Assembly: GCF_004766055.1 (NCBI RefSeq)
Contig: NZ_SPQR01000008.1
Span: forward strand, 1 to 64,000
Source: Desulfosporosinus sp. Sb-LF
Lineage (GTDB): Bacteria > Bacillota > Desulfitobacteriia > Desulfitobacteriales > Desulfitobacteriaceae
Direction of reading: 5' to 3'
DNA: 64,000 nucleotides
Every line of letters starts with the position of its first letter. Position 1 is the first letter of the stretch. The notes under the pieces are model-generated. The model was not told the origin of the DNA, did no database searches, and saw only the letters and a program-made list of their open reading frames with translations. Made by a program: the position numbers and the translations under genes. Positions 1-8,201 of this stretch are shown piece after piece.

Positions 1-19
1 AATGATGAAATCTCAGACA

Positions 20-136
20 TCTGGTGATCATGCCGAAGGGGTTCCACCCGTTCCCATACCGAACACGGAAGTTAAGACCTTTAGGGCCAAGAATACTTGG
101 GGCGCAGGCCCCTGGGAACGTAGGTCATCGCCAGGT
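20..136 (+). rRNA. rrf: 5S ribosomal RNA
   Basis: About 117 nt with the bacterial 5S hallmarks: a TCTGGTG start, CACCCGTTCCCATACCGAAC, the ACACGGAAGTTAAG segment, and a 3' strand ATCGCCAG that closes helix I with the 5' CTGGTGAT. It lies at the left edge, so the 23S gene is probably just outside the window. It serves as the intact reference for the damaged copy that follows. Confidence 0.95.
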
Positions 137-143
137 AAACAGC

Positions 144-176
144 AAAAAGACTATCTCTAACGAGGTAGTCTTTTTG
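144..176 (+). terminator. Rho-independent terminator of the 5S gene
   Basis: Hairpin AAAAAGACTA..TAGTCTTTTT immediately after the 5S 3' end. A closely related hairpin follows the second 5S copy at 511-540. Confidence 0.85.
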
Positions 177-241
177 TGTTAGAACGAACGATTTTTAAGC
201 ATTTAAATTTCTATGGGGTCGGGGTTCCACCCGTTCGGATC

Positions 242-301
242 CACATTGCTGGAGAATGCGTTACAAGTCGCAATGTGGCGAAAGTCTCGTCCGCCTTTCG
301 T
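242..301 (+). repeat. 60-nt two-hairpin element, copy 1
   Basis: Stem A is CACATTGC (242-249) with GCAATGTG (270-277). Stem B is CGAAAG (279-284) with CTTTCG (295-300). It is preceded by GGATCC and abuts copy 2 with a period of exactly 60 nt. Confidence 0.85.
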
Positions 302-361
302 CACACGGCTGGAGTTTTCGTTATGGGTTGCCGTGTGGCGAAAGTCTCGCCCGACTTTCGT
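302..361 (+). repeat. 60-nt two-hairpin element, copy 2
   Basis: Stem A is CACACGGC (302-309) with GCCGTGTG (330-337); it differs from copy 1 on both arms, yet pairing is perfect. Stem B is CGAAAGTC (339-346) with GACTTTCG (353-360). The paired changes show selection or copying for structure. Confidence 0.85.
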
Positions 362-386
362 ATACCGAACACGGAAGTTAAGGATC

Positions 387-444
387 CACTGCCGGAGAGT
401 GCATTGTAAGTCGCAGTGTGGCGAAAGGCTCATTCGCCTTTCGT
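387..444 (+). repeat. 58-nt two-hairpin element, copy 3
   Basis: Stem A is CACTGC (387-392) with GCAGTG (413-418). Stem B is CGAAAGGC (422-429) with GCCTTTCG (436-443). The third base pair change relative to copies 1 and 2 is again compensated. Like copy 1 it is preceded by GATCC. Confidence 0.82.
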
Positions 445-510
445 TTCAGGGCCAAGAATACTTGGGGCGCAGGCCCCAGGGAACGTTGGTTATCGCCAGG
501 TAAACAAGCA

Positions 511-540
511 AAAAGACTATCTCTAATGATATAGTCTTTT
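511..540 (+). terminator. Terminator after the second 5S copy
   Basis: Perfect 10-bp stem AAAAGACTAT/ATAGTCTTTT with loop CTCTAATGAT. It is homologous to the terminator at 144-176, with paired differences in the stem. Confidence 0.85.
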
Positions 541-569
541 GAATTTTATGTAACTTATGGAAGTTAGTG

Positions 570-606
570 TTTTTTGAAAGGGGAGCTTAGACTCCCCCAT
601 TTTTTG
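570..606 (+). terminator. Terminator hairpin followed by T6
   Basis: GGGGAG (580-585) pairs with CTCCCC (592-597), followed by a T run on the + strand. It also lies just past the end of the small minus-strand gene at 618-770 and may serve both directions. Confidence 0.7.
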
Positions 607-617
607 TTTCTAATAGA

Positions 618-770
618 CTATTGGGTTCGTTGGTTTTGTTCTTTATCAGTTTGCCCCAATCTTTCTATTTGAGGTTCATAAGCCTGTTTCTTTATCTCTT
701 GAAAATGTTGTTCCATTTGGGGATGTTTATCTGCTAAAACTTTTCTTTTTGTTTCATCATTAGTGCTCAA
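618..770 (-). CDS. Small hydrophilic protein, 50 aa, unknown
   Basis: A minus-strand frame opens with TTG at 770 behind an AAGGAGG SD about 8 nt upstream and runs 50 codons to TAG. The product is hydrophilic and rich in Lys, Glu and Gln, with one likely helix around residues 5-40. It has no cysteines, signal peptide or membrane segment. I recognise no family. The case for a gene is the strong SD at correct spacing, an uninterrupted frame and a hairpin just beyond the stop; without homologues it stays moderately supported. Confidence 0.6.
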   Translation of the reverse strand: MSTNDETKRKVLADKHPQMEQHFQEIKKQAYEPQIERLGQTDKEQNQRTQ

Positions 771-1353
771 AAAGAACGCCTCCTTAATTTTTAAATATTA
801 CCAAAACAGTATTTCCAAATTTGGAGAAATAATGTTTGGTATTATATATCAATTTTTAACTTGGCCCTCATCGAGAACGGTAGAGCTAATATTCGTAAAG
901 CATGTGTGAGGATTAGCAGATAAGCTCACCCTTTTTGATAGTACAAATTGAGAAGGGAGCTTCTTGTAAGCTGTGGCTTTATTTCTTCAAGAAGCTCATC
1001 AACCAATCTAAATTTATTATATCCAATAAGAGGGTCATTAAGCTGGAATGTTTTGGTGTTATTTAACTAAGTATAATAATTGTATCTACGGATAAAATTA
1101 TTAATAGATTACTCTTTGCTATTTACTATAGCTATAGAGTTTCTAAGGGGTTACAAGCAACATCAAATCCAAATGGACTTAAGAAATTCCAATATGGCCT
1201 TAAATGTGGATTATTAATGTAATTTGAACTGAATTCTATTTGTTTTTATGGTTAACTTGTGTTCTTAAGAATATGTAACTAAATGTTCCTTATTTCAAAC
1301 GAAATTTATCTGACGAAATTGATTATTAACAGCAGGAGGTTACGTTATATCAT
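771..1353. other. Intergenic region, no gene seen
   Basis: AT-rich and without a convincing frame. It contains one notable inverted repeat, GAGCTTCTTG (957-966) with CAAGAAGCTC (988-997), a perfect 10-bp stem whose loop holds a second small hairpin (AAGC/GCTT). The promoter of the next gene is presumably in the last 100 bases, but I cannot single out one -35/-10 pair. Confidence 0.5.
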
Positions 1354-1761
1354 ATGAATGTAGAAAACAATTCTAGTAACCCAGCGAAAGAGGGAACCAC
1401 CAAAAACATTCTTGCGTATTTTAAAAGTCCAGAAGAAGCCAATAAAGTACAAGAGAAGCTAAAAGACTTGGGCGTGAGTGATATTCAAGTAGATCGTTTT
1501 AATAAATATCCGCTTGGAAGTGCAGATCAATTAATGAATCCATTAACAGGTGATACACCTAGTCAAGCAACATTAACTTTAGGCATAAATGCTGGTCAAG
1601 ATACTGGAATCTTAGTTTCTACGGATGTAAGTGCAACTGGAATGAGTGATGGCGGTCAAAATCCTATAACTGGCCGAGATATTATTCTGGGCACCGTTGT
1701 TGATGAATCGATTTTTGAAAAGGCTAGACTATTAATTAAAGAAGGCGATGGCGTGGTGTAA
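1354..1761 (+). CDS. Conserved hypothetical stress-type protein, 135 aa
   Basis: Starts at ATG 1354 behind AGGAGG, although the spacer is a little long. The N-terminal third (about residues 18-50) reads like a small alpha/beta ferredoxin-like unit (ILAYFKSPEEANKVQEKLKDLG), as in general-stress and heat-induced proteins that scan for paired residues. A glycine/threonine-rich middle follows, then a final VVDESIFEKARLLIKEGDG segment that could complete the fold. There is no signal peptide or membrane helix. The gene is monocistronic, closed by a strong terminator. Function unknown; the protein-like codon use and regulatory ends make it a real gene. Confidence 0.75.
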   Translation: MNVENNSSNPAKEGTTKNILAYFKSPEEANKVQEKLKDLGVSDIQVDRFNKYPLGSADQLMNPLTGDTPSQATLTLGINAGQDTGILVSTDVSATGMSDGGQNPITGRDIILGTVVDESIFEKARLLIKEGDGVV

Positions 1762-1787
1762 CAGAATTCAATATCTCATTATTGTAA

Positions 1788-1825
1788 AAAGGGAAGAGCT
1801 GTTTTGTAAGCTCCTCCCTTTTTTA
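1788..1825 (+). terminator. Rho-independent terminator
   Basis: GGGAAGAGCT (1791-1800) pairs with AGCTCCTCCC around loop GTTTTGTA, followed by TTTTTT. Confidence 0.85.
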
Positions 1826-2777
1826 ATGGCACGTATTACTTTTTGTGAGTTGGTGGTTTCATTTTCTTCAAGAAGTTTATCTCACTGACATAGAGTTGCA
1901 AATTAATATTTTGAACAATTCCCTTCCCTACTTCAGTCAGGAAAAAATAATAATCTGCGACTTTTACTTAACTATATCAATTCCTTTGCATTGCTGCCAA
2001 TTTAATATATCCAGGTACTGGGTTTGTAATCTGGAGGGTTTTGTAAATTTATCTCACATGAAAAATTGAGTTCCACGCAGAATATACTAAATTGCCTAAT
2101 CGTTCCTCAGCAAAGGTGGGGCCTTTTTTGTATCCAGGTGGTAGCTTTATTATATACAGGCAGACGAAGAATTGTGCTAAAGCAATTCAAATATAAGGAT
2201 TTGCAAGGAGGAATCGACGCGGTCAGCAGTTCATTCAATGAGTGCCTAGAAAATTATCGTCCTTGCCTACCAACACCAAACGTACGAACGAAGTTTCACT
2301 TTGGGCAATAACAAATATAATACGGCTTTAGCAGTGGCTAGTATGTGGGAAAATAATTTCTTTCCACTATGATGTGCAATGAGCGCATATTTCATATTGA
2401 TATTTTCACAGAACGTGGTTATAATGAGAACAGAAGTTCGTAAATGAACCAAATGCGTGTACTGTTAAGCGATCAAAATGAAAGAAATTCGCGCTGGATT
2501 ACAACCGAAAAACGTATTACGTTGATGAACAGTGACCGATTAAGTACGATGGATGCCCAGTGTGCCAGAACAAAGAAACCCAATTATTAGTCGCAACAAA
2601 TTTTTTTGGGGCGACCCACTTAAAAAAGAATACTAACTCGTATGAATACTGTGAGATAGCTAAGAAAAAACTCGAGAAACGAAGAAAGAACGCAGATTGT
2701 CGTTGCCAATTGGACGACTATAAAAGGAAAGATGAAGATCATTTAATATCGCCGTCTTGAATATGTGGAGGTGAAAT
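1826..2777. other. Gene-poor region with probable gene debris
   Basis: Several short open frames occur, but none has both a proper SD and a protein-like composition. Around 2551-2760 a frame reads CPVCQNKET followed by a Lys-rich stretch, suggesting a decayed zinc-binding protein; an in-frame stop lies just upstream and there is no start with an SD. I see no RNA gene or mobile-element ends. Confidence 0.4.
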
Positions 2778-3137
2778 ATGCCAAACGTAACAGCTATTTG
2801 TTATCTTTTATCTTTATTGTTCTATGGAATAGGATATTCGAAAACGTTGGTCATTATGAGCGCTTTAACAGTAAATACTTATGACAATACTATTGATGTA
2901 TCTCTAGCAACGGCTTATTTTGTTTTGGCAATCTTTTTAGCAGTAATCGGCTCTCTATTCTTTTACGTTAAGAATAATAGAGAGAAAGGAATTATTGAAA
3001 TCGAAAACATTGAATGCAGCAAAAAAGTGGATAGGAAATCAAATGATGGAAAACGAGCGAGCAAACTTGAGGTTAAAGCCCAATTAACACAGTCTGAGTA
3101 CGATCTTGATTCGGACAGGATGATGTCTTCGCTATAA
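2778..3137 (+). CDS. Small membrane protein, 119 aa, unknown
   Basis: ATG 2778 follows TGGAGGTG at good spacing. Residues about 5-30 are hydrophobic and residues 43-66 form a clear membrane helix (ATAYFVLAIFLAVIGSLFFY). From residue 67 the chain is a charged, Lys/Glu-rich cytoplasmic tail of about 50 residues. I recognise no domain. The two-helix hairpin plus charged tail fits a small membrane anchor or regulator. A strong terminator follows at 3203, supporting a monocistronic gene. Confidence 0.6.
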   Translation: MPNVTAICYLLSLLFYGIGYSKTLVIMSALTVNTYDNTIDVSLATAYFVLAIFLAVIGSLFFYVKNNREKGIIEIENIECSKKVDRKSNDGKRASKLEVKAQLTQSEYDLDSDRMMSSL

Positions 3138-3202
3138 ACGTGACATCCTAATTACATCCAAAATTGTCCGTGAGAACATCTTCGACACATATTGTAAACT
3201 TG

Positions 3203-3235
3203 AATCCGCTAGAAAAAAATCTTAGCGGATTTTTG
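3203..3235 (+). terminator. Rho-independent terminator
   Basis: AATCCGCTA pairs with TAGCGGATT around an A-rich loop, followed by TTTTG. Confidence 0.85.
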
Positions 3236-3374
3236 CTTTATTAAATGGGAATATTCTCTAAATAAGTGGACAATGGTAATGCCTCTGGTCTTATTCTGGG
3301 TAGTAAGACGGTCGTGATGATAGAATGGAAATAGCCTTATTAACCGTATAGTTGGATTTTTGGACGAAAATTGA

Positions 3375-3566
3375 AATAAGAAAAGTCGCAAGGAGCTGCT
3401 GGGGGAATACAAGCAGCTTAAGACCTATATGGGTGTAATCCAAATAACAAACAATGCCAGCGGCAAAATTCACGTAGCCAATTATCCCAACCTAAAAAAC
3501 CGATGGTTGACCATTCAGGGCCAGCTGGTCATGGGTTGGCGTATGATTTTGAATAAAATTGCATAG
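3375..3566 (+). pseudogene. Remnant of a small GIY-YIG-type protein gene
   Basis: The + frame reads KKSRKELLGEYKQLKTYMGV, then a segment ending in YPNLKNRWLTIQGQL. This is the pattern at the N-terminus of short clostridial GIY-YIG-family proteins, with the charged 'ELxxxYKQ' helix before the first strand. A TGA sits directly before the frame (3372-3374), no start codon is available, and the frame ends early at TAG 3564-3566 just where the catalytic region should continue. It is therefore a 64-codon fragment of a decayed gene. The family assignment is by recollection of the motif, not by a search. Confidence 0.5.
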
Positions 3567-4070
3567 CAATAGAGTAAATCATCAGCACTATAGCCTGTAC
3601 CACAGCCAAACTAATGATTTTATTATTATCGTAAGGGTTTCTCAGACCTCTATTTATGCTAAAATCAGAGGGAATGAGAGGGTGAATTGAGAATTGCTTT
3701 TCAAAGTTATTGAGTACATGAAGATGTTTACCACATTGGATGTGGTTTGACGGAAGAGTTAATCTACCATATAGCCTAGGTCAAGTTATACTGCCTGTGC
3801 TATATGGTTTTTTGCTTAGGATAAAGAGTTTAGTGAACTTTTCCCCGAGGAACAAAGCTTAACGTAGGTAAGAGCCCCCTTGTGGCAAGATAGTTGGCAT
3901 AGACCTAATGATATGGCACTTAGATTGAAATTAGACCCCAATATTGTGAAGGATATGAAGAAAGATTGGGAAGCTATTTTCTCATTATTGACTAAATACA
4001 TAAATTGTAATTATTCGGAACAAAGGTATATAAGAAAATATATTTTTAGGGTTAAAAAGAGGTAAAAATA
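3567..4070. other. Intergenic region with one terminator
   Basis: Contains a hairpin at 3766-3813 and otherwise no supported gene. A 61-codon frame at 3880-4065 has no SD and no recognised motif. The sequence just before 4071 is A-rich with an AAGAGG SD for the diguanylate cyclase. Confidence 0.45.
3766..3813 (+). terminator. Terminator hairpin
   Basis: ACCATATAGC (3766-3775) pairs perfectly with GCTATATGGT (3799-3808), followed by a run of T. It has no obvious gene directly upstream and may end a decayed gene or act as an attenuator. Confidence 0.65.
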
Positions 4071-5051
4071 ATGGATAAATATAATGACCTTTCAAAGGAA
4101 AATCTAATTGATAAAATTAGAGAATTAGAAGACCTCATAGATGCATTGAAGGAAGAAAAGAATCAAGAGGAATTGTTGATCTTTCCCTGGGTAGGGAATC
4201 TAGGCCATTGGTATTGGGATGTAAAAAGTAATAATGTTATATGCAATGATCAAAAAATTCTAGCTTTAAAATACAGAAAAGATGAGATCCCAAGAAAAAT
4301 AGGCTTTCAGTTTTTTACAGAAAAGCTCCATCCGGAAGACTATGAAAGAGTTATGGAAAATATGAGGCGGCATTTGTATGGACATACTCCAGTCTATGAA
4401 GTGGTATATAGAATACAGGCTAAAGACGGAAGCTGGAAATGGTATTATGATAGGGGTAAAGTCACAAAACGTAATGAAGACGGCAAACCTTTATTAGTAG
4501 CAGGGATAGTTTTTGATATTACGGTGGAAAAAGAAATGCAATTACTAATAGAAGAAAAAAATAAAGAGCTTTTAGAAATAGTGAACATAGACTATTTAAC
4601 GAAGGTCTTTAACCGGAAGGCATTATATGAAAAATTGAAATATGAAGTTGTCAGGGTAATGAGAAATAATGAATGTCTGAGCGTTTTAATGTTAGATATA
4701 GATCATTTTAAAGCAATAAACGATATGCATGGTCACCTAGTTGGAGATGTGGTTCTTAAACAAGTTGCACAAATTATTAAAAAAAGTGTAAGAGAAGTAG
4801 ATATTGTTGGTAGATATGGCGGTGAGGAGTTTTTGGTAATATTCCCGAAAAGTAATAGTAAGCAATGTTTTACCATAGCGGAAAGAATTCGAAAAAGTAT
4901 TCAAGAATCAGAATTTCCTGATGGAATTGTAGTTACCCTCAGTGGAGGACTAAAAGAATATAATCAGGAATCAATCGATAAATTAATTGATGAAGCTGAT
5001 AAATCCTTATACCAAGCTAAGTATAAGGGTCGAAATCAAATTGTTTTTTAA
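4071..5051 (+). CDS. PAS-GGDEF diguanylate cyclase, 326 aa
   Basis: Predicted to make cyclic di-GMP from two GTP in the cytosol. Residues 1-38 form a charged coiled coil. A PAS domain follows at about 45-155, with a PAC-type end (VAGIVFDITVEKEMQ). A signalling helix leads into a GGDEF domain from about 172. The active-site loop is GGEEF, and RxxD (REVD) lies five residues before it, so the product-inhibition I-site is intact. There is no membrane segment, so the signal is cytosolic. The same window holds an HD-GYP phosphodiesterase and a c-di-GMP riboswitch. The start at ATG 4071 has an AAGAGG SD. Confidence 0.93.
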   Translation: MDKYNDLSKENLIDKIRELEDLIDALKEEKNQEELLIFPWVGNLGHWYWDVKSNNVICNDQKILALKYRKDEIPRKIGFQFFTEKLHPEDYERVMENMRRHLYGHTPVYEVVYRIQAKDGSWKWYYDRGKVTKRNEDGKPLLVAGIVFDITVEKEMQLLIEEKNKELLEIVNIDYLTKVFNRKALYEKLKYEVVRVMRNNECLSVLMLDIDHFKAINDMHGHLVGDVVLKQVAQIIKKSVREVDIVGRYGGEEFLVIFPKSNSKQCFTIAERIRKSIQESEFPDGIVVTLSGGLKEYNQESIDKLIDEADKSLYQAKYKGRNQIVF

Positions 5052-5842
5052 AATAATAGTATTTTTGTTTTAGTTATTTTTTATATCGTAAACCTTAGAC
5101 AGGATAGCTAATTTACCCAAATATATCCATAATGGTCAAAAGGTTGACAGAGAAGAGTGATGAGTACAGATTATTTTTGTGAGCATCTGCTGAATGAAAG
5201 CAGGTGTCGTTTTTCACAACAAAAGCTAGAGAACTGGCTTAGGGATGGCAACCTGCTATAGGATTGCTCAGTCACATAATGCAACAGTTGACCTTGATAC
5301 TAGTCATTTCTGGTACTGCTTTTTTTATACGGTTTCCTATAACGGAGACTCAGGAATTGTCAGATTTAGAAATAATATTGCCTTAATCAGGGTATAACAG
5401 GTGGTGTCTCAGAGTTCTTCTAAGATGTAGATTAATAAATTAGTATAGAGCATAGTCAGGACTATACAGAAGGTACAGTATCGCAAAGAATTCCTAACTA
5501 TTTCCTTTTACTCAAACGTTTATATCTCTTGGATTAAATTCATTAAATAAACTCGTGCTTATGCGCGGGTTTATTTAATGAATTTCTTCTTAACTGAGGA
5601 CGATAACAAAAAATTGCCTTCCAACGTCGAATTTAACGAAGGGAAGGCGCTTTATTTATGCCACTTGTTGTTCTTTCAGTACTAAAGTACTTTAAGTAAT
5701 CAATGTCCCATCAAATAATGATTTCTCTGCAGGATTTTAAAGAACGTTTGACGAATAATAAGTAGACTGTCGACGAGAGACGGGGCATACTTCCTTAAGG
5801 TTAAAATAATTGGTAGTAAATTGTTAACGAGAGGTGATTTTT
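5052..5842. other. Intergenic region with hairpins and a candidate operator
   Basis: No supported gene. From left to right: a weak hairpin with T5 near 5180-5215; a weak hairpin followed by T7 near 5298-5328; a 20-bp inverted repeat at 5536-5585; a GCCTTCC/GGAAGGC hairpin at 5616-5650; and CTGTCGACGAG at 5767-5777, which shares TGTCGAC with a palindrome at 8132-8143. Confidence 0.5.
5536..5585. repeat. 20-bp inverted repeat (hairpin)
   Basis: The arm 5536-5555 (AAATTCATTAAATAAACTCG) pairs with 5566-5585 over all 20 positions, allowing one G-T pair, around a 10-nt loop. It is AT-rich and has no T run after it, so it is not a typical terminator. Confidence 0.85.
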
Positions 5843-6514
5843 TTGGATAGTGTAATTAAAAATATGCCCTTCCATTTACAAGTTTATCAGATCTTGAGAG
5901 AGTCAATCTTAACTGGTAAGTTTCGACCAGGTGAACGCTTACTTGAACTTAAATTATCGCAGGAATTAGGGGTTAGTCGTAGCCCGATTCGAGAAGCCCT
6001 ACGCATGTTAGAGCAAGATGGGCTAGTCATTACCATGGAGAATGGGACAGTGGTAAATCCTATGGAAGTAGAAGATATCGAAGAGGTTTATCAATGCCGA
6101 ATTGCAACTGAACCGTATGCGGGTTTTTTAGCTACGCTGAAGATTAAAGACGAAGAAATTGCGGAACTAGAGCAACTCGTGAACGAGGCTGAGGTGGCCT
6201 ATGATCAAAAGGAATCGAAGCAAGTTGTGGATTTAAATACAGCGTTTCATGATCAAATCATTCGCATCAGTGGGAATCGACGACTTACTGAAATCGTCGA
6301 TAAGATTCGATCCCTCAGTATCTTAGCAAGGAATACTGAACTTAAAGTGTATTCCCGCCCAAGGGATTATCTCGATGAGCACAAGGAAATCGTAGAAGCT
6401 CTTAAGGGAAAAGATGCCTACATTGTAGAAGGTGTGATACGAAAGCACATTGAAAATGACTGGAAGTATTATTCACAACAGTATCAGGCTGCCTTAAATC
6501 GCACGTACGAATAA
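5843..6514 (+). CDS. GntR-family regulator with FCD domain
   Basis: Transcription factor of the FadR/FCD subgroup. The N-terminal winged helix (about residues 10-75) contains LSQELGVSRSPIREALRMLEQDGLV, the typical recognition region split over 20 residues. The all-helical FCD ligand domain spans about 85-215 and carries the AFHDQI, EHKEIV and RKHIEN stretches that supply metal-binding Asp/His residues. The start is TTG 5843: GAGAGGTG is its SD, whereas the GTG at 5834 lies within the SD. It is divergently placed from nothing and sits 37 bases before the hydantoinase gene, so it likely controls this catabolic cluster in response to a pathway acid. Confidence 0.9.
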   Translation: MDSVIKNMPFHLQVYQILRESILTGKFRPGERLLELKLSQELGVSRSPIREALRMLEQDGLVITMENGTVVNPMEVEDIEEVYQCRIATEPYAGFLATLKIKDEEIAELEQLVNEAEVAYDQKESKQVVDLNTAFHDQIIRISGNRRLTEIVDKIRSLSILARNTELKVYSRPRDYLDEHKEIVEALKGKDAYIVEGVIRKHIENDWKYYSQQYQAALNRTYE

Positions 6515-6551
6515 GATTTCCTAAGAAGTCTGGTTACAGGAGTGTACAATC

Positions 6552-7916
6552 ATGAAAAGTATGTTGATAAAAAATGGTCATATCGTTACTGCATCAGACC
6601 AATTTCGAGGGGATATTCTCATTCAAGGTGGAAAAATTGCCGCGATTGGCAGAAATCTAAAGGTACAAACCGATGAGGTCATCGATGCGACGGGAAAATA
6701 TATCTTCCCTGGAGGGATTGATGCTCACATCCATATGGAGGTTCCTTGTAACGATGGAAGTATCTCGGCTGGCTATAATACAGATTCTATAGCTGCGGCA
6801 GTTGGAGGAACTACCACGATACTAGATTACGTGCTTCAAGAAAACGGCCGTTCTCTCGAGGAGTCAGTAAGTCATTGGTCGGAGAAAGCAAAGCAGTCAG
6901 CCATCGATTATGGATTTCATCTCATTATTACTCAACCGAATGATAAGACCTTCAATGAACTGAAGCTTCTTGTGGAGCAGGGAATCACTTCGTTCAAACT
7001 GTTCATGGCTAATGACATAGCGATGACGGATAAAGACCTCTTTCGGTTTATGAGTGAATTCAAAAAGCTAGGATGTACTGCATGTATTCATGCCGAAAAT
7101 AAAGAGATTATTGCAGCCTTGCAGGAACAGTACATTTCTCAAGGAAGTATCTCTCCGATTTATCATGCCAAAAGTCGCCCAGAGCACACGGAAGTAGAGG
7201 CTATTAACAGAGCAATCATTTTATCCGAACTCACTGGTTGCCTAACATTGATTGCTCATATTAGTACGGCAAAAGGACTGGAGCTTGTCCAAGAGGCAAA
7301 AGCTAGGGGGATTCATGTCCTCGGCGAAAGTTGTCCACATTATTTGCTTCTGTCTGAAGACAGATATAATTTAGAAGGTCATGAAAGTGCAAAATATGTC
7401 CTATCTCCTCCTCTTCGGAATCTAGAGAATTTTAAAGGTTTGTGGAGAGGTGTATTGAACGGTGCAGTCGATATTATCTCCTCCGACCATAATGGGTTTA
7501 ACTATTCGACACACAAACAACTAGGGAAAGAGGATTTCCGGAAGATACCCAATGGGGCACCAGGAATAGAGCATCGCTTTGGCTTAATCTACCATCATGG
7601 GATGGAAAGAGGGATGGATTTATCAAGGTTTGTTGAGTTAGTCTCGACGAATCCAGCGAAGATTTTTGGGATCTATCCACAGAAGGGAACTATTGCTCCA
7701 GGAAGTGATGCCGATCTTGTTCTTTTCAATCCAGAAGTCGAACACGTCATCACCTCGGAAAATCAATATCAAAAATCAGATTATACTCCTTATGAACAGA
7801 CTAAGCTCAAAGGGAAAGTAGACATCGTTTTGTTACGTGGAGAGCGTATTGTTCATCAAGGGAAATTCGTGGGTACCCTGGGTAAAGGAAACTATCTTAA
7901 GAGAGCCATACAGTAA
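6552..7916 (+). CDS. Dihydropyrimidinase / D-hydantoinase
   Basis: Cyclic amidohydrolase (454 aa) that opens dihydropyrimidine or hydantoin rings to N-carbamoyl amino acids. Metal site residues are visible: DAHIHM (HxH near residue 60), the lysine in SFKLFMAND expected to be carboxylated, His in CIHAEN and IAHIST, and the terminal Asp in SSDHNGF. Length and order fit the dihydropyrimidinase/hydantoinase branch; allantoinase is a less likely alternative. SD AGGAG lies upstream of ATG 6552. The downstream neighbours (racemase-superfamily enzyme, transporter, FAA hydrolase) suggest a ring-opening step in use of a nitrogen heterocycle, but no carbamoylase gene is present nearby. Confidence 0.88.
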   Translation: MKSMLIKNGHIVTASDQFRGDILIQGGKIAAIGRNLKVQTDEVIDATGKYIFPGGIDAHIHMEVPCNDGSISAGYNTDSIAAAVGGTTTILDYVLQENGRSLEESVSHWSEKAKQSAIDYGFHLIITQPNDKTFNELKLLVEQGITSFKLFMANDIAMTDKDLFRFMSEFKKLGCTACIHAENKEIIAALQEQYISQGSISPIYHAKSRPEHTEVEAINRAIILSELTGCLTLIAHISTAKGLELVQEAKARGIHVLGESCPHYLLLSEDRYNLEGHESAKYVLSPPLRNLENFKGLWRGVLNGAVDIISSDHNGFNYSTHKQLGKEDFRKIPNGAPGIEHRFGLIYHHGMERGMDLSRFVELVSTNPAKIFGIYPQKGTIAPGSDADLVLFNPEVEHVITSENQYQKSDYTPYEQTKLKGKVDIVLLRGERIVHQGKFVGTLGKGNYLKRAIQ

Positions 7917-7920
7917 AGTG

Positions 7921-7964
7921 CTAGCAAGAAGGGACTAACGTCATGGTTAGTCCCTTCTTGCTAG
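7921..7964. terminator. Perfect 19-bp hairpin after the hydantoinase gene
   Basis: CTAGCAAGAAGGGACTAAC (7921-7939) pairs perfectly with 7946-7964 around loop GTCATG. No T tract follows, so intrinsic termination is uncertain. It may be a processing or stability hairpin at the 3' end of the transcript. Confidence 0.7.
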
Positions 7965-8131
7965 GGAAGGAGTATTCCTTGCCCTGCATAGTGATCTCTT
8001 TATGATTTAGAAGATGTTTTTCTACCTATCTGATTCTTAATTTGATTTTTGTATTATTGCTAAAAAGTTCGAAATTCCCAAATAATAATAGAGGAATCTT
8101 TAAAATCATGGCGAATAAATATAACATGTAG

Positions 8132-8143
8132 ATTGTCGACAAT
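8132..8143. promoter_or_regulatory. Candidate GntR operator palindrome
   Basis: ATTGTCGACAAT is a perfect 12-bp palindrome 59 bases before the 8202 gene, in the size and symmetry range of FCD-type GntR operators. A related CTGTCGACGAG lies before the GntR gene itself (5767-5777). Regulation is inferred. Confidence 0.5.
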
Positions 8144-8201
8144 ATACAGTCGCGCGGTCCACTGCTGCTTTAATTAAAATCAAAAACGGAGGAATTTAGT
8201 C

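Larger units (their letters stand above)
215..501 (+). pseudogene. Degenerate 5S rRNA copy invaded by hairpin elements
   Basis: Three blocks match the 5S gene at 20-136: 221-236 (GGGGTTCCACCCGTTC), 362-382 (ATACCGAACACGGAAGTTAAG without its last base fits the same segment) and 448-501 (the 3' third, with only a few substitutions). Two insertions separate them. The first (237-361) falls in loop C and carries two tandem 60-nt elements. The second (383-447) replaces the 3' strand of helix II and carries one element. The 5' strand of helix I is not recognisable, so normal folding is unlikely and the copy is called a pseudogene. The retained 3' end and terminator point to recent duplication. An expanded but functional 5S is the alternative; expansion segments in prokaryotic 5S rRNAs, including Clostridiales, are known. 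Confidence 0.8.

Noticed and set aside
176-503. Overlapping open frames across the damaged 5S copy
   Set aside because: They lie in rRNA-derived and hairpin-repeat sequence; no SD and no protein-like composition.
2560-2760. Frame with CPVC motif near 2551-2760
   Set aside because: Only a GTG without an SD, an in-frame stop just upstream and no second metal motif of a known family; treated as debris.
3880-4065. 61-codon frame before the diguanylate cyclase
   Set aside because: No SD, no recognised motif.
5205-5330. Stretch with GGCAACC and a following hairpin plus T7, resembling part of a SAM-I riboswitch
   Set aside because: Only the GGCAACC core and a few bases fit; the other conserved strands are missing and no methionine or SAM gene follows.
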